Assembly (NCBI GenBank): GCA_016183615.1
Contig: JACPEG010000028.1
Span: forward strand, 1-64,000
DNA: 64,000 bases
Source of the DNA: Betaproteobacteria bacterium
GTDB lineage: Bacteria; Pseudomonadota; Gammaproteobacteria; Burkholderiales; UBA6910
Direction: 5' to 3'
Numbering within the stretch: the stretch's first letter is position 1; the number at the start of each line of letters is the position of its first letter. The notes below the pieces were generated by a model. The model worked only from the letters and a program-made list of their open reading frames with translations, was not told the DNA's origin and did no database searches. Made by a program: the position numbers and the translations under genes. Below, in pieces: positions 6,483 to 15,962 of this stretch.

Positions 6483-8528
6483 ATGGGCGAGGTGCTGCTC
6501 CAGCCGCTTGCGCTCATGTACCTCGCCGCGTTCGCGACAATTCTCTCGGGTGTCGCCGCCGCCGGCGCCGTCCGCCGCTATCCCTTGCTTCTCCACGCCG
6601 GCTCGTTTGCCCTGCTTGCCGTTGCGGGCGCGGCGGGAGTCGCCGGCGGCGGCTGGGCGATGCTGGATGATCTGACGGTGACCGATACGATTGCGTTCGG
6701 CCTGCCCTGGCTGCGCTGGCACCTGCGCCTGGATCCGCTCTCGGGCTTCTTTTCGGTGCTGCTGGGCACTCTGGTGCTCGCCGTCGCGCTGTACGGCCCG
6801 CGCTACACGCGCGAATTCGGCCGCGGCGAGTCGGCACAGCCCCTGCCTCCGCTCGGAATTTTCACCGCAGTGTTCGTGCTCGGAATGCAGATGCTTCTGC
6901 TGGCCGACGATGCCTTCATGTTCCTGGTGTTCTGGGAGATGATGTCGGTGGGCGGCTACCTTCTCGTCGCCTATCAGCACCAGCATCCGGCCAACCGCCA
7001 CGCCGCCTTCCTGTACCTGCTGCTGGCGCACATCGGTTCGCTCGTCATCCTTATCTCCTTTGGCGTGCTCGCCGCCTTTGGCGGCGGCTTTGCCTTCGAC
7101 CAGATGCGCGCGGCGGAACTTTCGCCGCTGTGGGCCACGCTCGCCTTCACCTTTGCACTCGTCGGCTTCGGCACCAAGGCCGGCATCGTGCCTCTGCACG
7201 CGTGGCTGCCGGAAGCGCACCCGGTGGCGCCTTCGCACGTTTCGGCTTTGATGAGCGGCGCCATGATCAAGATGGGAATCTACGGGATCGTGCGCGTCAC
7301 CTACGACTTGATCGGGCAGATCCAATGGCAGTGGGGCGTGGTGGTGTTGCTGGTGGGCACCGCCTCGGCCCTGCTCGGCGTGCTGTACGCGCTCATGCAG
7401 CACGACCTCAAGCGCCTGCTTGCCTATCACTCGATTGAGAACATCGGCATCGTCCTGATGGGACTGGGGCTGTCCATGATCTTTCTCGGCACCGGGCACA
7501 AGACGCTCGGCGTGCTCGGACTGGTGGCCGCGCTCTACCACACGATCAACCACGCGCTGTTCAAGGCCCTGCTGTTCCTTGGCGCCGGCGCGGTGCTGCA
7601 TCGGACCCACGAGCGCGACCTGGAGCACATGGGAGGGTTGATCCACCGCATGCCGGTCACCGCTGCGTTCTTCCTCATCGGTTGCGTCGCGATCTCCGCA
7701 TTGCCGCCGCTCAACGGTTTCGTCTCCGAATGGCTCACCTTTCAGACTGCGCTGCAGGCGCCGCGGCTCGAAAATGGCGTGCTGCGTGCCGTCATCCCCA
7801 TCACCGCCGCCACGCTGGCGTTGACCGGGGCGCTCGCGGCGGCGTGCTTCGTGAAGGCCTTCGGCGTAGCCTTCCTCGGTCAGCCCCGATCCCGTCATGT
7901 TGCGCGCGCGCGGGAAGTCGGCCCCGGCATGCTCGCAGGCATGGGGCTGCTGTCCGCGCTGTGCCTGGTGCTTGGGGTAATACCCACCAGCGTAATCGAG
8001 GCCATGGCCCCGATTACGCAGATGCTGGTGGGCAAGGCGCTGCCCTCGGCCAGCGTCCGCGGCTGGCTCTGGCTGACGCCGGTGGCTCCCGAAGTCGCGT
8101 CCTACTCGGCGCCATTCGTGGTGCTGGGAGTTGCGCTCGCCTTCCTGCTGGGCTACCTGCTGCTCAAGCGCCGTGCCGGCCCGATCCGGCGTGGCGCCGC
8201 GTGGGATTGCGGATTCGGACCGCTTACCACACGCATGCAATACACCTCGACCGCCTACAGCCAGCCGATCCGGCGGGTGTTTGCGCCGACCTGGAAGCTC
8301 GACGAACGAATAGAGGAGGTGCGCGAACCGGGCGTACCGGGTCGCCTGCGCGCGCTGCACTACCAGTTCCATGCGGTCGACTGGTCCTGGCTCATGGGCT
8401 ACCTGCCGATCGGGCGGGCAGTGCTCACCGCGGCCCGCGTCGTCGGCAGGATTCAGACCGGCAGCATCCACACCTACCTCGTCTACTCGTTCGTGACGCT
8501 GCTGCTGTTCCTATGGATCATTACCTGA
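6483..8528 (+). CDS. hyfB: Hyf-like complex, cluster 1: HyfB-type antiporter-like membrane subunit
   Basis: The 681-residue polytopic protein belongs to the NuoL/MrpA-like proton-translocating family. The conserved TM5 glutamate is in LVFWEMMS (E152) and the TM7 lysine in GFGTKAGIVPLHAWLPEAHP (K232); a further lysine is in GAMIKMGIYG. The segment AAWDCGFGPLTTRMQYT near the C-terminus is typical of HyfB/HycC. It opens a tightly packed six-gene operon and overlaps hyfC by 16 bases. The ATG at 6483 is chosen; GTG at 6471 is an alternative and neither has a clear ribosome-binding site. It should pump or conduct H+ (or Na+) coupled to redox chemistry in the peripheral arm. Confidence 0.88.
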   Translation: MGEVLLQPLALMYLAAFATILSGVAAAGAVRRYPLLLHAGSFALLAVAGAAGVAGGGWAMLDDLTVTDTIAFGLPWLRWHLRLDPLSGFFSVLLGTLVLAVALYGPRYTREFGRGESAQPLPPLGIFTAVFVLGMQMLLLADDAFMFLVFWEMMSVGGYLLVAYQHQHPANRHAAFLYLLLAHIGSLVILISFGVLAAFGGGFAFDQMRAAELSPLWATLAFTFALVGFGTKAGIVPLHAWLPEAHPVAPSHVSALMSGAMIKMGIYGIVRVTYDLIGQIQWQWGVVVLLVGTASALLGVLYALMQHDLKRLLAYHSIENIGIVLMGLGLSMIFLGTGHKTLGVLGLVAALYHTINHALFKALLFLGAGAVLHRTHERDLEHMGGLIHRMPVTAAFFLIGCVAISALPPLNGFVSEWLTFQTALQAPRLENGVLRAVIPITAATLALTGALAAACFVKAFGVAFLGQPRSRHVARAREVGPGMLAGMGLLSALCLVLGVIPTSVIEAMAPITQMLVGKALPSASVRGWLWLTPVAPEVASYSAPFVVLGVALAFLLGYLLLKRRAGPIRRGAAWDCGFGPLTTRMQYTSTAYSQPIRRVFAPTWKLDERIEEVREPGVPGRLRALHYQFHAVDWSWLMGYLPIGRAVLTAARVVGRIQTGSIHTYLVYSFVTLLLFLWIIT

Positions 8529-9469
8529 CGGCCTGGCTGCTCGCGGCCGCGCAGACCGCATTATTCGTTGCCGCGGCGCCCCTGCTCGCCGGCTGGGTGA
8601 AGCGCGTCAAGTGCCACATGCAGAATCGGGCGGCGCCACCGGTCGCCCAGGTCTACCGTGATCTGGCCAAGCTCTTCCGCAAACAGCCGGTGATCGCGGA
8701 AAATGCGTCGTGGGTGTTCCGCGCGACGCCGTACATCGTGTTTGGGGCGATGCTGCTCTCGGCGGCCGCGATCCCGCTGGTGGCGGTGGATCTGCCGACC
8801 GGCGCCATCGCCGACGTCATCGTGCTGGTCGGCTTCGCAGCGCTTGCGCGTTTCTTCACGGCGCTGGCCGGCCTGGACATCGGCACCGCCTTCGGCGGCA
8901 TGGGCTCGTCGCGGGAGATGACGGTGGCGGCGCTGGCCGAGCCGGCCATGCTGATGGCGGTATTCACCCTTTCCATGACCGCCAATTCGACCAACCTCTC
9001 AGCAGTCATCAACTTCAACCTCGATGCGGGCCTGGTGCTGCGGCCGTCGTTCCTGTTCGCATTGTCCGGGTTCGCCATGGTGGCGGTGGCGGAGACCGGC
9101 CGCATCCCGGTGGACAACCCGGCCACCCACCTGGAACTCACCATGATTCACGAGGCCATGATTCTGGAGTACTCGGGCCGGCACCTGGGGCTGATCGAAT
9201 GGGCGAATCAGATCAAGCTCATGATCTACGCGGTGCTGATGGCGAACGTCTTCTGGCCGTGGGGCATTGCGCGCGAATTCACCGCGCCCGCGCTGGCGCT
9301 GGGCGCAGTGGCCATCGCCGCCAAGTTGGCGCTGCTTGCCGTGGCCCTGGTGGTGTGGGAAACGGTGATGGCCAAGATGCGGCTGTTTCGCGTGCCGCAG
9401 TTCCTCGGCTTCGCGTTGCTGTTGTCGCTGCTCGGCATGCTCACTCACGTGGTGCTGGAAACGGGTTAG
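8513..9469 (+). CDS. hyfC: Hyf-like complex, cluster 1: HyfC (NuoH-like) membrane subunit
   Basis: The 318-residue protein is homologous to HyfC/HycD and NuoH, the subunit joining the peripheral and membrane arms. It carries the charged signature IPVDNPATHLELTMIHEAM followed by LEYSG, and the acidic patch DIGTAFGGMGSSREMT, typical of the quinone or hydrogenase interface. About eight hydrophobic segments are visible. The ATG at 8513 lies inside the end of hyfB, implying translational coupling. Its length matches E. coli HyfC. Confidence 0.9.
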   Translation: MDHYLTAWLLAAAQTALFVAAAPLLAGWVKRVKCHMQNRAAPPVAQVYRDLAKLFRKQPVIAENASWVFRATPYIVFGAMLLSAAAIPLVAVDLPTGAIADVIVLVGFAALARFFTALAGLDIGTAFGGMGSSREMTVAALAEPAMLMAVFTLSMTANSTNLSAVINFNLDAGLVLRPSFLFALSGFAMVAVAETGRIPVDNPATHLELTMIHEAMILEYSGRHLGLIEWANQIKLMIYAVLMANVFWPWGIAREFTAPALALGAVAIAAKLALLAVALVVWETVMAKMRLFRVPQFLGFALLLSLLGMLTHVVLETG

Positions 9470-9471
9470 CG

Positions 9472-10200
9472 ATGACGCAGTTCGCCCAGATCGGGGTATT
9501 CAACCAGGCGATCGTCCTGTTTGCGGCGCTGGTGCTGTTCACTTCGTTCATCATGCTTGCCCAGACCCGCATGCTGCCCCTGATCTTCTCCTTCGCCTGG
9601 CAGGGCGCGTTGCTGGCGGTGGCGACCGCCCTGGTGGCGTTCGTGTCCGGACATTCGCACTTGTACGTCTCGGCTCTCATGACGGTGGCCCTCAAGGTGG
9701 TCGCGATCCCGTGGCTGCTTTACCGCCTGACGCTGCAGCTGAAAATCCAGTTCGACGCCGAGCCGGTTCGCCACCCGTCGCTGCTGCTGCTGGGGGGGGC
9801 GGGGCTGGTCATCTTCAGCTATTCCGTGGCGCTGCCCGTCGTGCATCGCTCGGGACTCGCCACGCGCAACACGATCGCGGTAAGCGTCGCGGTCATCCTG
9901 ATCGGCATGCTGCTCATGATCGCGCGCAAGAAGGCGCTGGCGCAGGTGATCGGTTTCATGTCGATCGAAAACGGACTGTTCTTCTCGGCGGTTGTCTCGA
10001 CCTACGGAATGCCGCTGGTGGTGGAACTGGGCGTGGCCTTTGACGTGCTGGTTGCGGCCATCCTTTTCGGGGTGTTTTTTCTGCACATGCGCGAGTCCTT
10101 CGACTCGCTCGACGTGGATCGCCTGACGCGGCTGTCCGAGGCGCGGGACAGTCTGCCCGGCCACGGCGAGGCCGGGGAGGCGCCCGAGAGTCATCCATGA
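9472..10200 (+). CDS. hyfE: Hyf-like complex, cluster 1: HyfE (NuoK-like) membrane subunit
   Basis: The 242-residue membrane protein resembles HyfE, with a NuoK-like half. Diagnostic stretches are FAWQGALLAVATALVAF, LKVVAIPWLL and VIGFMSIENGLFFSA, which contains the membrane glutamate expected in the proton path. The hydrophilic C-terminal tail of about 25 residues is longer than in the second cluster. It starts two bases after the hyfC stop and overlaps hyfF by four bases (ATGA). Confidence 0.87.
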   Translation: MTQFAQIGVFNQAIVLFAALVLFTSFIMLAQTRMLPLIFSFAWQGALLAVATALVAFVSGHSHLYVSALMTVALKVVAIPWLLYRLTLQLKIQFDAEPVRHPSLLLLGGAGLVIFSYSVALPVVHRSGLATRNTIAVSVAVILIGMLLMIARKKALAQVIGFMSIENGLFFSAVVSTYGMPLVVELGVAFDVLVAAILFGVFFLHMRESFDSLDVDRLTRLSEARDSLPGHGEAGEAPESHP

Positions 10201-11666
10201 CGCTGCTCGGCATCACGCTCGTCGCCCCGCTTGCCGGCTGCCTGCTTCTGGCTTTTCTTGGCCACCGGAAGGCGGCGGGCTGGCTCAATATCGGGGCGAG
10301 CGGTGTCAGCTTCGGCGCCTCGGCGGCGCTGGCGCTTGACGTTTTCACCGGCGGTCCACAGCTCTCGGCCGGGAAGTACTTCTACATCGACGCCTTCAAC
10401 GTCTACCTGGTGGCGCTGACCGCCTTCGTCGGGCTCACCACGGCCATCTTCTCGCGCCCCTACATGCGCCACGAGGTCGAGCGGGGTCGCGTCACGGACC
10501 GGCGCATGCGCCTGTATCACTCGATGTACCAGGGCTTTCTTTTCACGATGCTGCTGGCGCTGTCCACCAACAACCTGGGAATTCTCTGGGTAGCCATGGA
10601 AGCGGCCACCCTGTCCACGGTCCTGCTGGTATCGCTGTATCGCACGCCGGAATCCATCGAGGCGGCGTGGAAGTATTTCGTACTGTGCGGCGTCGGCATC
10701 GCCCAGGCGCTGTTCGGCACGGTGCTGGTGTACTTCGCGGCGGAACAGCACCTCGGCGGCGAACGCGAGGACACGCTGCTTTGGACGGTGCTGCATGGCG
10801 CCGCGGCCAACCTCGATCCGGCCGTGCTTTCGCTTGCCTTCGTATTTCTGCTCGTGGGCTATGGCACGAAGGTCGGGCTTGTGCCACTGCACAACTGGTT
10901 GCCTGACGCGCATTCGGAAGGGCCGACGCCCATGTCGGCCGTGCTCTCCGGACTGCTGCTCAACGTCGCTCTCTATGCGCTGGTGCGGCTGAAAATGCTG
11001 GTGGATGCCTCGCTGCACACCTCGCTCGCGGGCTATCTCATGATGGGTTTCGGGCTGGTCTCCTTCATGGTCGCCGGGCTGTTCCTGCACCGCCAGCACG
11101 ATATCAAGCGCATGTTCAGCTATTCCTCGATCGAGCACATGGGGTTGATGACCTATGCATTCGGCCTGGGCGGGCCGCTTGCCACCTTCGGCGCGCTCCT
11201 GCACATGACGGTGCATTCGCTCACCAAGAGCGCCATCTTCATCACGGTCGGCTACGCTTCGCAACTCGCGGGAACCCAGCGTATCGACCGCATCCGCGGC
11301 ATCATCCGCACCCAGCCGGCGATCGGCTGGAGCCTGCTGATCGGCACGATTGCCATCGCCGGATTCCCGCCTTTCGGCGTGTTCACCAGCGAGTTCCTGC
11401 TGATCACCGCCACGATGAAGGCGTGGCCGTGGCTCGCGGTGCCGCTGCTCATCGGCTTCGGGGTCGCCTTCGCCGGCCTGTTCCGCCACCTGCAGCCGAT
11501 GGTTTTCGGCGAACCGCCGGCGGGCCAGAAGCCGTTGCACGCGAACATGCTGCCGGTGATGGTGCACCTGGTGCTGGTGCTGTGGCTGGGCCTTTCGATC
11601 CCGGCTTTCCTGGCGCGCTGGTTCGAGCAGGCCACCGTGCTCATTTCGGGAGCCTCGCCGCTATGA
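10197..11666 (+). CDS. hyfF: Hyf-like complex, cluster 1: HyfF-type antiporter-like membrane subunit
   Basis: This is a second NuoL/M/N-like proton channel subunit (489 residues). Key membrane residues are E135 in WVAMEAAT and K225 in GYGTKVGLVPLHNWLPDAH. The segment TPMSAVLSGLLLNVALYAL follows as in HyfF. With hyfB this gives two antiporter-like channels per complex; a HyfD homologue, present in E. coli hydrogenase 4, is absent. It overlaps hyfE and hyfG by ATGA. Confidence 0.9.
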   Translation: MTLLGITLVAPLAGCLLLAFLGHRKAAGWLNIGASGVSFGASAALALDVFTGGPQLSAGKYFYIDAFNVYLVALTAFVGLTTAIFSRPYMRHEVERGRVTDRRMRLYHSMYQGFLFTMLLALSTNNLGILWVAMEAATLSTVLLVSLYRTPESIEAAWKYFVLCGVGIAQALFGTVLVYFAAEQHLGGEREDTLLWTVLHGAAANLDPAVLSLAFVFLLVGYGTKVGLVPLHNWLPDAHSEGPTPMSAVLSGLLLNVALYALVRLKMLVDASLHTSLAGYLMMGFGLVSFMVAGLFLHRQHDIKRMFSYSSIEHMGLMTYAFGLGGPLATFGALLHMTVHSLTKSAIFITVGYASQLAGTQRIDRIRGIIRTQPAIGWSLLIGTIAIAGFPPFGVFTSEFLLITATMKAWPWLAVPLLIGFGVAFAGLFRHLQPMVFGEPPAGQKPLHANMLPVMVHLVLVLWLGLSIPAFLARWFEQATVLISGASPL

Positions 11667-13243
11667 GCACGGACGCCTGGATCGGCGGGTTGATGGAATC
11701 GCTGTCCGGCGCCGGCGCCACGGCCGAGCAGGCGCCGGGCCTGTCGCCGGCGCGGCTCATCGCGATCGATCCCGGCGCGTGGGGCGTTCTGGGCGAAGTC
11801 GCCGCGCGCCACGGCTGCCGCTGGGTCGCCGGCTGGGGCGAAGACATGGGCGAGTCAATCCGCATCAACGCCTGTTTCGAGAAAGCCGGCGCCTACCTTC
11901 TCGCCCGCACCGCGGTGCCGCGCGCCCATCCGGTTTTGCCTTCGCACACGCCCGTGTTCCCCGCCGCCGACCGGCCCGAGCGGCACACCCAGGATCTGCT
12001 CGGGGTGAGCTTTTCCGACCATCCGGATGCGCGGCGCTGGACACGGCATCAGGCCTGGAAGACTTCCGAGCACCCCTTGCGGCGGAATTTCCCGGTGTCC
12101 GGCCACCCGCCGGAGAAAACGCCGCCGGATCACCAGTACCCCTTCCTCCTCGCCCAGGGCAGCGGCGTCTGCGAGATACCGGTCGGACCGGTTCACGCCG
12201 GCATCATCGAGCCGGGGCACTTCCGCTTTCAGGCGGTGGGCGAAACCGTGCTCAACCTCGAACAGCGTCTCGGTTACGTGCACAAGGGCATCGAGAAGCT
12301 CGCCGAAGGCCGCGACGCAGAAGGACTGGCACGCCTGGCCGGCCGCATCTCGGGCGACTCCACCGTGGCGCATGCCTGGGCGGCGTGCATGGCGATGGAG
12401 AAGGCGGGCAACATTACGGCGCCGCCACGCGCCGCCTGGCTGCGGGCGCTGATGTGCGAGCGCGAGCGGGTGGCCAACCATCTCGGCGACATCGGCGCCA
12501 TGTTGAACGACATCGCCTTCAGCTTCGGCTTCTACCACTTCGCGCGGCTGCGCGAGGACTGGCAGCGCGTCTCGCGCGAAGCCTTCGGCCACCGTTTCAT
12601 GATGGATTGCATCGTCCCCGGCGGCGTGGCGCCGGATCTCCCGCCGCGTTTCATTGCGGCAATGCGCGATGAAGCCCGCGCCTTACGCAAACAGATCGGC
12701 AAGCTGATGGCGATCATCAACGATCTGCCCTCGGTCGCCGACCGGGTGCGCGGCGCCGGCGTGCTGAAGCCCGAATACGCCAGGGCGCTCGGCTGCGTCG
12801 GCTACGTCGGGCGCGCCTCGGGCATGGATTCGGATGTCCGGCGCGATGCGCCCTACCCCCCCTATGACCGCCTTCAGGTCGCAGTGCCGGTGCATCACTA
12901 CGGCGACGTCAACGCACGCGCGCGCACCCGCCTGGAGGAAATGGCCGTCTCCTTCGATCTGATCGAAGCACTGCTCGCCGGCCTGCCGGCCGGACCGATA
13001 CGCGCCCCCTGGCCGCCGCCCGCGGCGGATGCGGAAGGCCTGGGACTCGTCGAGGGATGGCGCGGAGAGATCCTGAGCTTTGTGCGCTTCGGCGCGGACG
13101 GGCGAATCGCGCGCTTCTTCGCGCGCGACCCGTCATGGACCACCTGGCCGGCGCTGGAACTGCTGATCCGCGACAACATCGTTCCCGATTTCCCGCTCTG
13201 CAACAAGTCGGTGAACGGTTCGTACTCCGGCCATGACCTGTGA
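11663..13243 (+). CDS. hyfG: Hyf-like complex, cluster 1: HyfG/HycE-type large subunit without NiFe ligands
   Basis: The 526-residue protein fuses a NuoC-like N-terminus (about 1-150; DLLGVSFSDHPDARR, then HPLRRNF) to a NuoD/large-hydrogenase-subunit domain. In hydrogenases the NiFe site is held by R-x-C-G-x-C and D-P-C-x-S-C. Here the first motif is R228-I-S-G-D-S (S230, S233). The C-terminal one is N-G-S-Y-S-G-H-D-L (S520, G523), with the protein ending at that point. All four cysteines are therefore missing and H2 chemistry is not expected. The conserved GPVHAGIIEPGHFRF and the HKGIEKLAEG segment remain, so assembly with the NuoB-like subunit is likely. The substrate is unknown. Confidence 0.88.
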   Translation: MSTDAWIGGLMESLSGAGATAEQAPGLSPARLIAIDPGAWGVLGEVAARHGCRWVAGWGEDMGESIRINACFEKAGAYLLARTAVPRAHPVLPSHTPVFPAADRPERHTQDLLGVSFSDHPDARRWTRHQAWKTSEHPLRRNFPVSGHPPEKTPPDHQYPFLLAQGSGVCEIPVGPVHAGIIEPGHFRFQAVGETVLNLEQRLGYVHKGIEKLAEGRDAEGLARLAGRISGDSTVAHAWAACMAMEKAGNITAPPRAAWLRALMCERERVANHLGDIGAMLNDIAFSFGFYHFARLREDWQRVSREAFGHRFMMDCIVPGGVAPDLPPRFIAAMRDEARALRKQIGKLMAIINDLPSVADRVRGAGVLKPEYARALGCVGYVGRASGMDSDVRRDAPYPPYDRLQVAVPVHHYGDVNARARTRLEEMAVSFDLIEALLAGLPAGPIRAPWPPPAADAEGLGLVEGWRGEILSFVRFGADGRIARFFARDPSWTTWPALELLIRDNIVPDFPLCNKSVNGSYSGHDL

Positions 13244-13261
13244 GATGAGGAGCGCCGTCCC

Positions 13262-13804
13262 ATGCTGAGGATACTGGGCAAGATACAGCGCCTCGGCATC
13301 ATCACCGAGCCGCTGCCGGAGCCGGATCGGGCGGCGCTGGAGCAGGTCGGGGAACAACTTAAAGCGAGAATCGGCGAGATATTCGGCGGCAGCCTCGCCA
13401 TCCGGGAAGTGGATGCGGGCTCCTGCAACGGCTGCGAGCTGGAGATTCAGGCTCTCAACAACCCTTACTACGGGATAGAGCGCTTTGGGGTGCATTTCGT
13501 CGCCAGCCCGCGCCATGCCGACCTGCTGCTTGTCACCGGTCCGGTATCCCGCCACATGGAGGCGGCGTTGCGCCGGACTTACGACGCCACGCCCGAGCCC
13601 AAGCTCGTCATTGCGGTAGGCGAGTGCGGCGCGAATGGCGGCGAGTTCGGCGTCAATTACGCTTCGTGTGGCGCCGTGGCGAACGTCCTGCCGGTGGATG
13701 CCGTGATCCGCGGCTGCCCGCCCACGCCCCTGAGCCTGATGCTCGGCCTGCTCGAGGCCATCGGCCGGCGCCGAGTCGGGGCGCCGGGCGAAAAAGCGGA
13801 TTGA
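13262..13804 (+). CDS. hyfI: Hyf-like complex, cluster 1: HyfI (NuoB-like) Fe-S subunit
   Basis: The 180-residue protein carries the NuoB/small-hydrogenase-subunit ligand set for one 4Fe-4S cluster: C55-x2-C58 in DAGSCNGCELE, C122 in AVGECGANGG and C152 in GCPPTP. It is shorter at the C-terminus than E. coli HyfI. The start follows AGGAG. With the NiFe site missing in the partner large subunit, this cluster must pass electrons to or from another cofactor or a quinone. It is the last gene of cluster 1. Confidence 0.9.
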   Translation: MLRILGKIQRLGIITEPLPEPDRAALEQVGEQLKARIGEIFGGSLAIREVDAGSCNGCELEIQALNNPYYGIERFGVHFVASPRHADLLLVTGPVSRHMEAALRRTYDATPEPKLVIAVGECGANGGEFGVNYASCGAVANVLPVDAVIRGCPPTPLSLMLGLLEAIGRRRVGAPGEKAD

Positions 13805-13853
13805 CGGCGCGGGTTGTCCGTGTTTTTGTTGCGCTGCGCAAACGCCGGCTTCT

Positions 13854-13862
13854 TGGTATAAT
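13854..13862 (+). promoter_or_regulatory. Extended -10 promoter element before cluster 2
   Basis: TGGTATAAT is a perfect extended -10 (TGn-TATAAT) 78 bases before the cluster 2 hyfB start, in the only sizeable gap between the two clusters. No good -35 is seen at 17 bases. It suggests that cluster 2 has its own transcription start. Confidence 0.55.
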
Positions 13863-13939
13863 TCAACCGCTGTGCTCTCTCGCCACGGCGTTTTTATTTT
13901 TGCGACCCGGTTTTCCTTTCCGCCCCAGATAGCGCAACG

Positions 13940-15952
13940 ATGAGCCAGGCAGGACCGTTACCCATCGGTATCATCCTCGGGGTAATTGTGTTCTGGCTCG
14001 GCATCGCCCTGGTCGGGCTTGCGGCCCAGCGCCGGTTCCGCCTGGTGAGCCAGGTGCTGTTCCCGCTCGGCGGCGCCGGCGCGCTGGTGCTGGCGGGCGC
14101 CGCCTTCGCCGCGCTGGGCCAGGCGCCGGCCTCCCTGGTCCTTCCCCTGGGGCTGCCGGACCTGCCGTTTCATCTCCGGCTCGATGCCCTTTCGGCGTTC
14201 TTCCTGGTGCTTCTGGGGGGCACCTCCTTCGCCATTTCGATTTTTTCCGCCGGCTATTTCCGCCAGGCCGAGGGCACGCCTCCGGGCCTGCTGTGCCTGC
14301 AATACCACATGTTTCTCGCCAGCATGGCGGGGGTGCTGCTCGCCGATGACGCCTATCTCTTCATGGTGGCGTGGGAGACCATGGCCCTGTCCTCCTACTT
14401 CCTGGTCACCACTAACCACCGCATTCCCGAGATCCGCTGGGCCGGCTTTCTCTATCTGCTGATCGCCCACGTGGGGGCCATCGCCATCCTGCTCTGCTTC
14501 GGCGCCATGCAGGGATTCCAGGGGGACTACACCTTTGCCGCCATGCGCCAGGCCCATCTCTCCGGCTTCTGGGCCAGCGTCACCTTCCTGCTGGCGCTGT
14601 TCGGGTTCGGGGCCAAGGCGGGGCTGCTGCCGGTCCATGTGTGGCTGCCGGAGGCCCACCCGGCGGCGCCCTCGCCGGTGTCGGCCATGATGAGCGGGGT
14701 GATGCTGAAGACCGCCGTATACGGCCTGCTGCGGGTCACCTTCGATCTGCTCGACACCCAGCTCTGGTGGTGGGGGGTGCTGGCATTGGGGCTGGGCCTA
14801 ATCACCGCCCTCTACGGGGTCATGTTTGCCGCGGTGCAGGCGGACATGAAGCGGCTCCTTGCCTACTCCTCCGTCGAGAACATCGGCATCATCGTTGCGG
14901 GAGTGGGGCTTGCCATCGTGTTCCGAGCCTACGGCATGAACACGCTCTCGGCGCTGGCCATGACCGCCGCCCTGTACCACTGCCTGAATCACGCCTTCTT
15001 CAAGAGCCTGCTGTTTCTCGCCACCGGCCACGTGCTGCACGCCACGGGCGAGCGCAACCTGGGGAAACTGGGCGGACTGATCCACCGCATGCCCTGGGTC
15101 GCGATCATCGCCCTGGTGGGCACGCTGGCCATCGCCTCGCTGCCGCCGTTGAACGGCTTCGTCTCCGAGTGGCTGCTGCTGCAGGCCTTCCTGTTTTCCC
15201 CGGACCTGCCCAATCCCTATCTGCACATGCTGATCCCCTCGGCGGCAGGGGCGCTGGTGCTGGCGGCGGCGCTGGCCGGCTACGTGATGGTGAAATTCTA
15301 CGGGGTGATTTTCCTGGGGCGCCCCCGGGAGGACAAGCTCGCCCAGGCCCATGACGCGGGCAACTGGGAAAAGGCCGGGCTGCTGTGGCTGGCCGCCGGC
15401 TGCCTGCTGCTGGGAATCTTTCCGGTCTACGTCATCGCCCAGCTGGATTTCGTGACCGTGGACCTGATCGGCCGGGCGCTGGGCGATACCGCCGGCAAGA
15501 CCGGGTGGCTGTTCCTGACCCCGGTCGCGCCCGAGCGGGCGAGCTACAGCCCGCTGCTATTTCTGGTGGTGATCGCGGTGGGGGTGGGGTTCACCTACTG
15601 GATGGTGCGGATGTTCTACCACGGACGGCTGCGCCGGGGCGATCCCTGGGACTGCGGCTACCCCGCGCAGACGCCGCGCATGCAGGACACGGCGGAGGGC
15701 TTCGGTCAGCCCATCCGCCAGATTTTCGAGCCGTTCTTCGTCATCGAACGCGAGTTGCCAACCCCCTTCGATGGGGCGCCGCGCTACCGGATGACGACCC
15801 GTGACCGGCTGTGGCACTGGGTATACCTGCCGGTGGCGCGGCTCGCCGAGCGGATGACCTCGCTGGTGGCGGTGCTGCAGCAGGGGCGCATCCACGTCTA
15901 TCTCATGTACAGCTTCGGCACCCTGCTGTTGCTGCTGCTGTTCGCGCGCTGA
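13940..15952 (+). CDS. hyfB: Hyf-like complex, cluster 2: HyfB-type antiporter-like membrane subunit
   Basis: The 670-residue paralogue of the protein at 6483-8528 has the same landmarks in the same order: MVAWETMALSSYFLV with the TM5 glutamate, FGFGAKAGLLPVHVWLPEAHP with the TM7 lysine, SGVMLKTAVYGLLRV, and DPWDCGYPAQTPRMQDT near the C-terminus. Divergence from the first copy is substantial along the whole length, so this is not a recent duplication. It is preceded by an extended -10 promoter and followed by hyfC after ten bases. Confidence 0.88.
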   Translation: MSQAGPLPIGIILGVIVFWLGIALVGLAAQRRFRLVSQVLFPLGGAGALVLAGAAFAALGQAPASLVLPLGLPDLPFHLRLDALSAFFLVLLGGTSFAISIFSAGYFRQAEGTPPGLLCLQYHMFLASMAGVLLADDAYLFMVAWETMALSSYFLVTTNHRIPEIRWAGFLYLLIAHVGAIAILLCFGAMQGFQGDYTFAAMRQAHLSGFWASVTFLLALFGFGAKAGLLPVHVWLPEAHPAAPSPVSAMMSGVMLKTAVYGLLRVTFDLLDTQLWWWGVLALGLGLITALYGVMFAAVQADMKRLLAYSSVENIGIIVAGVGLAIVFRAYGMNTLSALAMTAALYHCLNHAFFKSLLFLATGHVLHATGERNLGKLGGLIHRMPWVAIIALVGTLAIASLPPLNGFVSEWLLLQAFLFSPDLPNPYLHMLIPSAAGALVLAAALAGYVMVKFYGVIFLGRPREDKLAQAHDAGNWEKAGLLWLAAGCLLLGIFPVYVIAQLDFVTVDLIGRALGDTAGKTGWLFLTPVAPERASYSPLLFLVVIAVGVGFTYWMVRMFYHGRLRRGDPWDCGYPAQTPRMQDTAEGFGQPIRQIFEPFFVIERELPTPFDGAPRYRMTTRDRLWHWVYLPVARLAERMTSLVAVLQQGRIHVYLMYSFGTLLLLLLFAR

Positions 15953-15962
15953 GGGGCGGAGG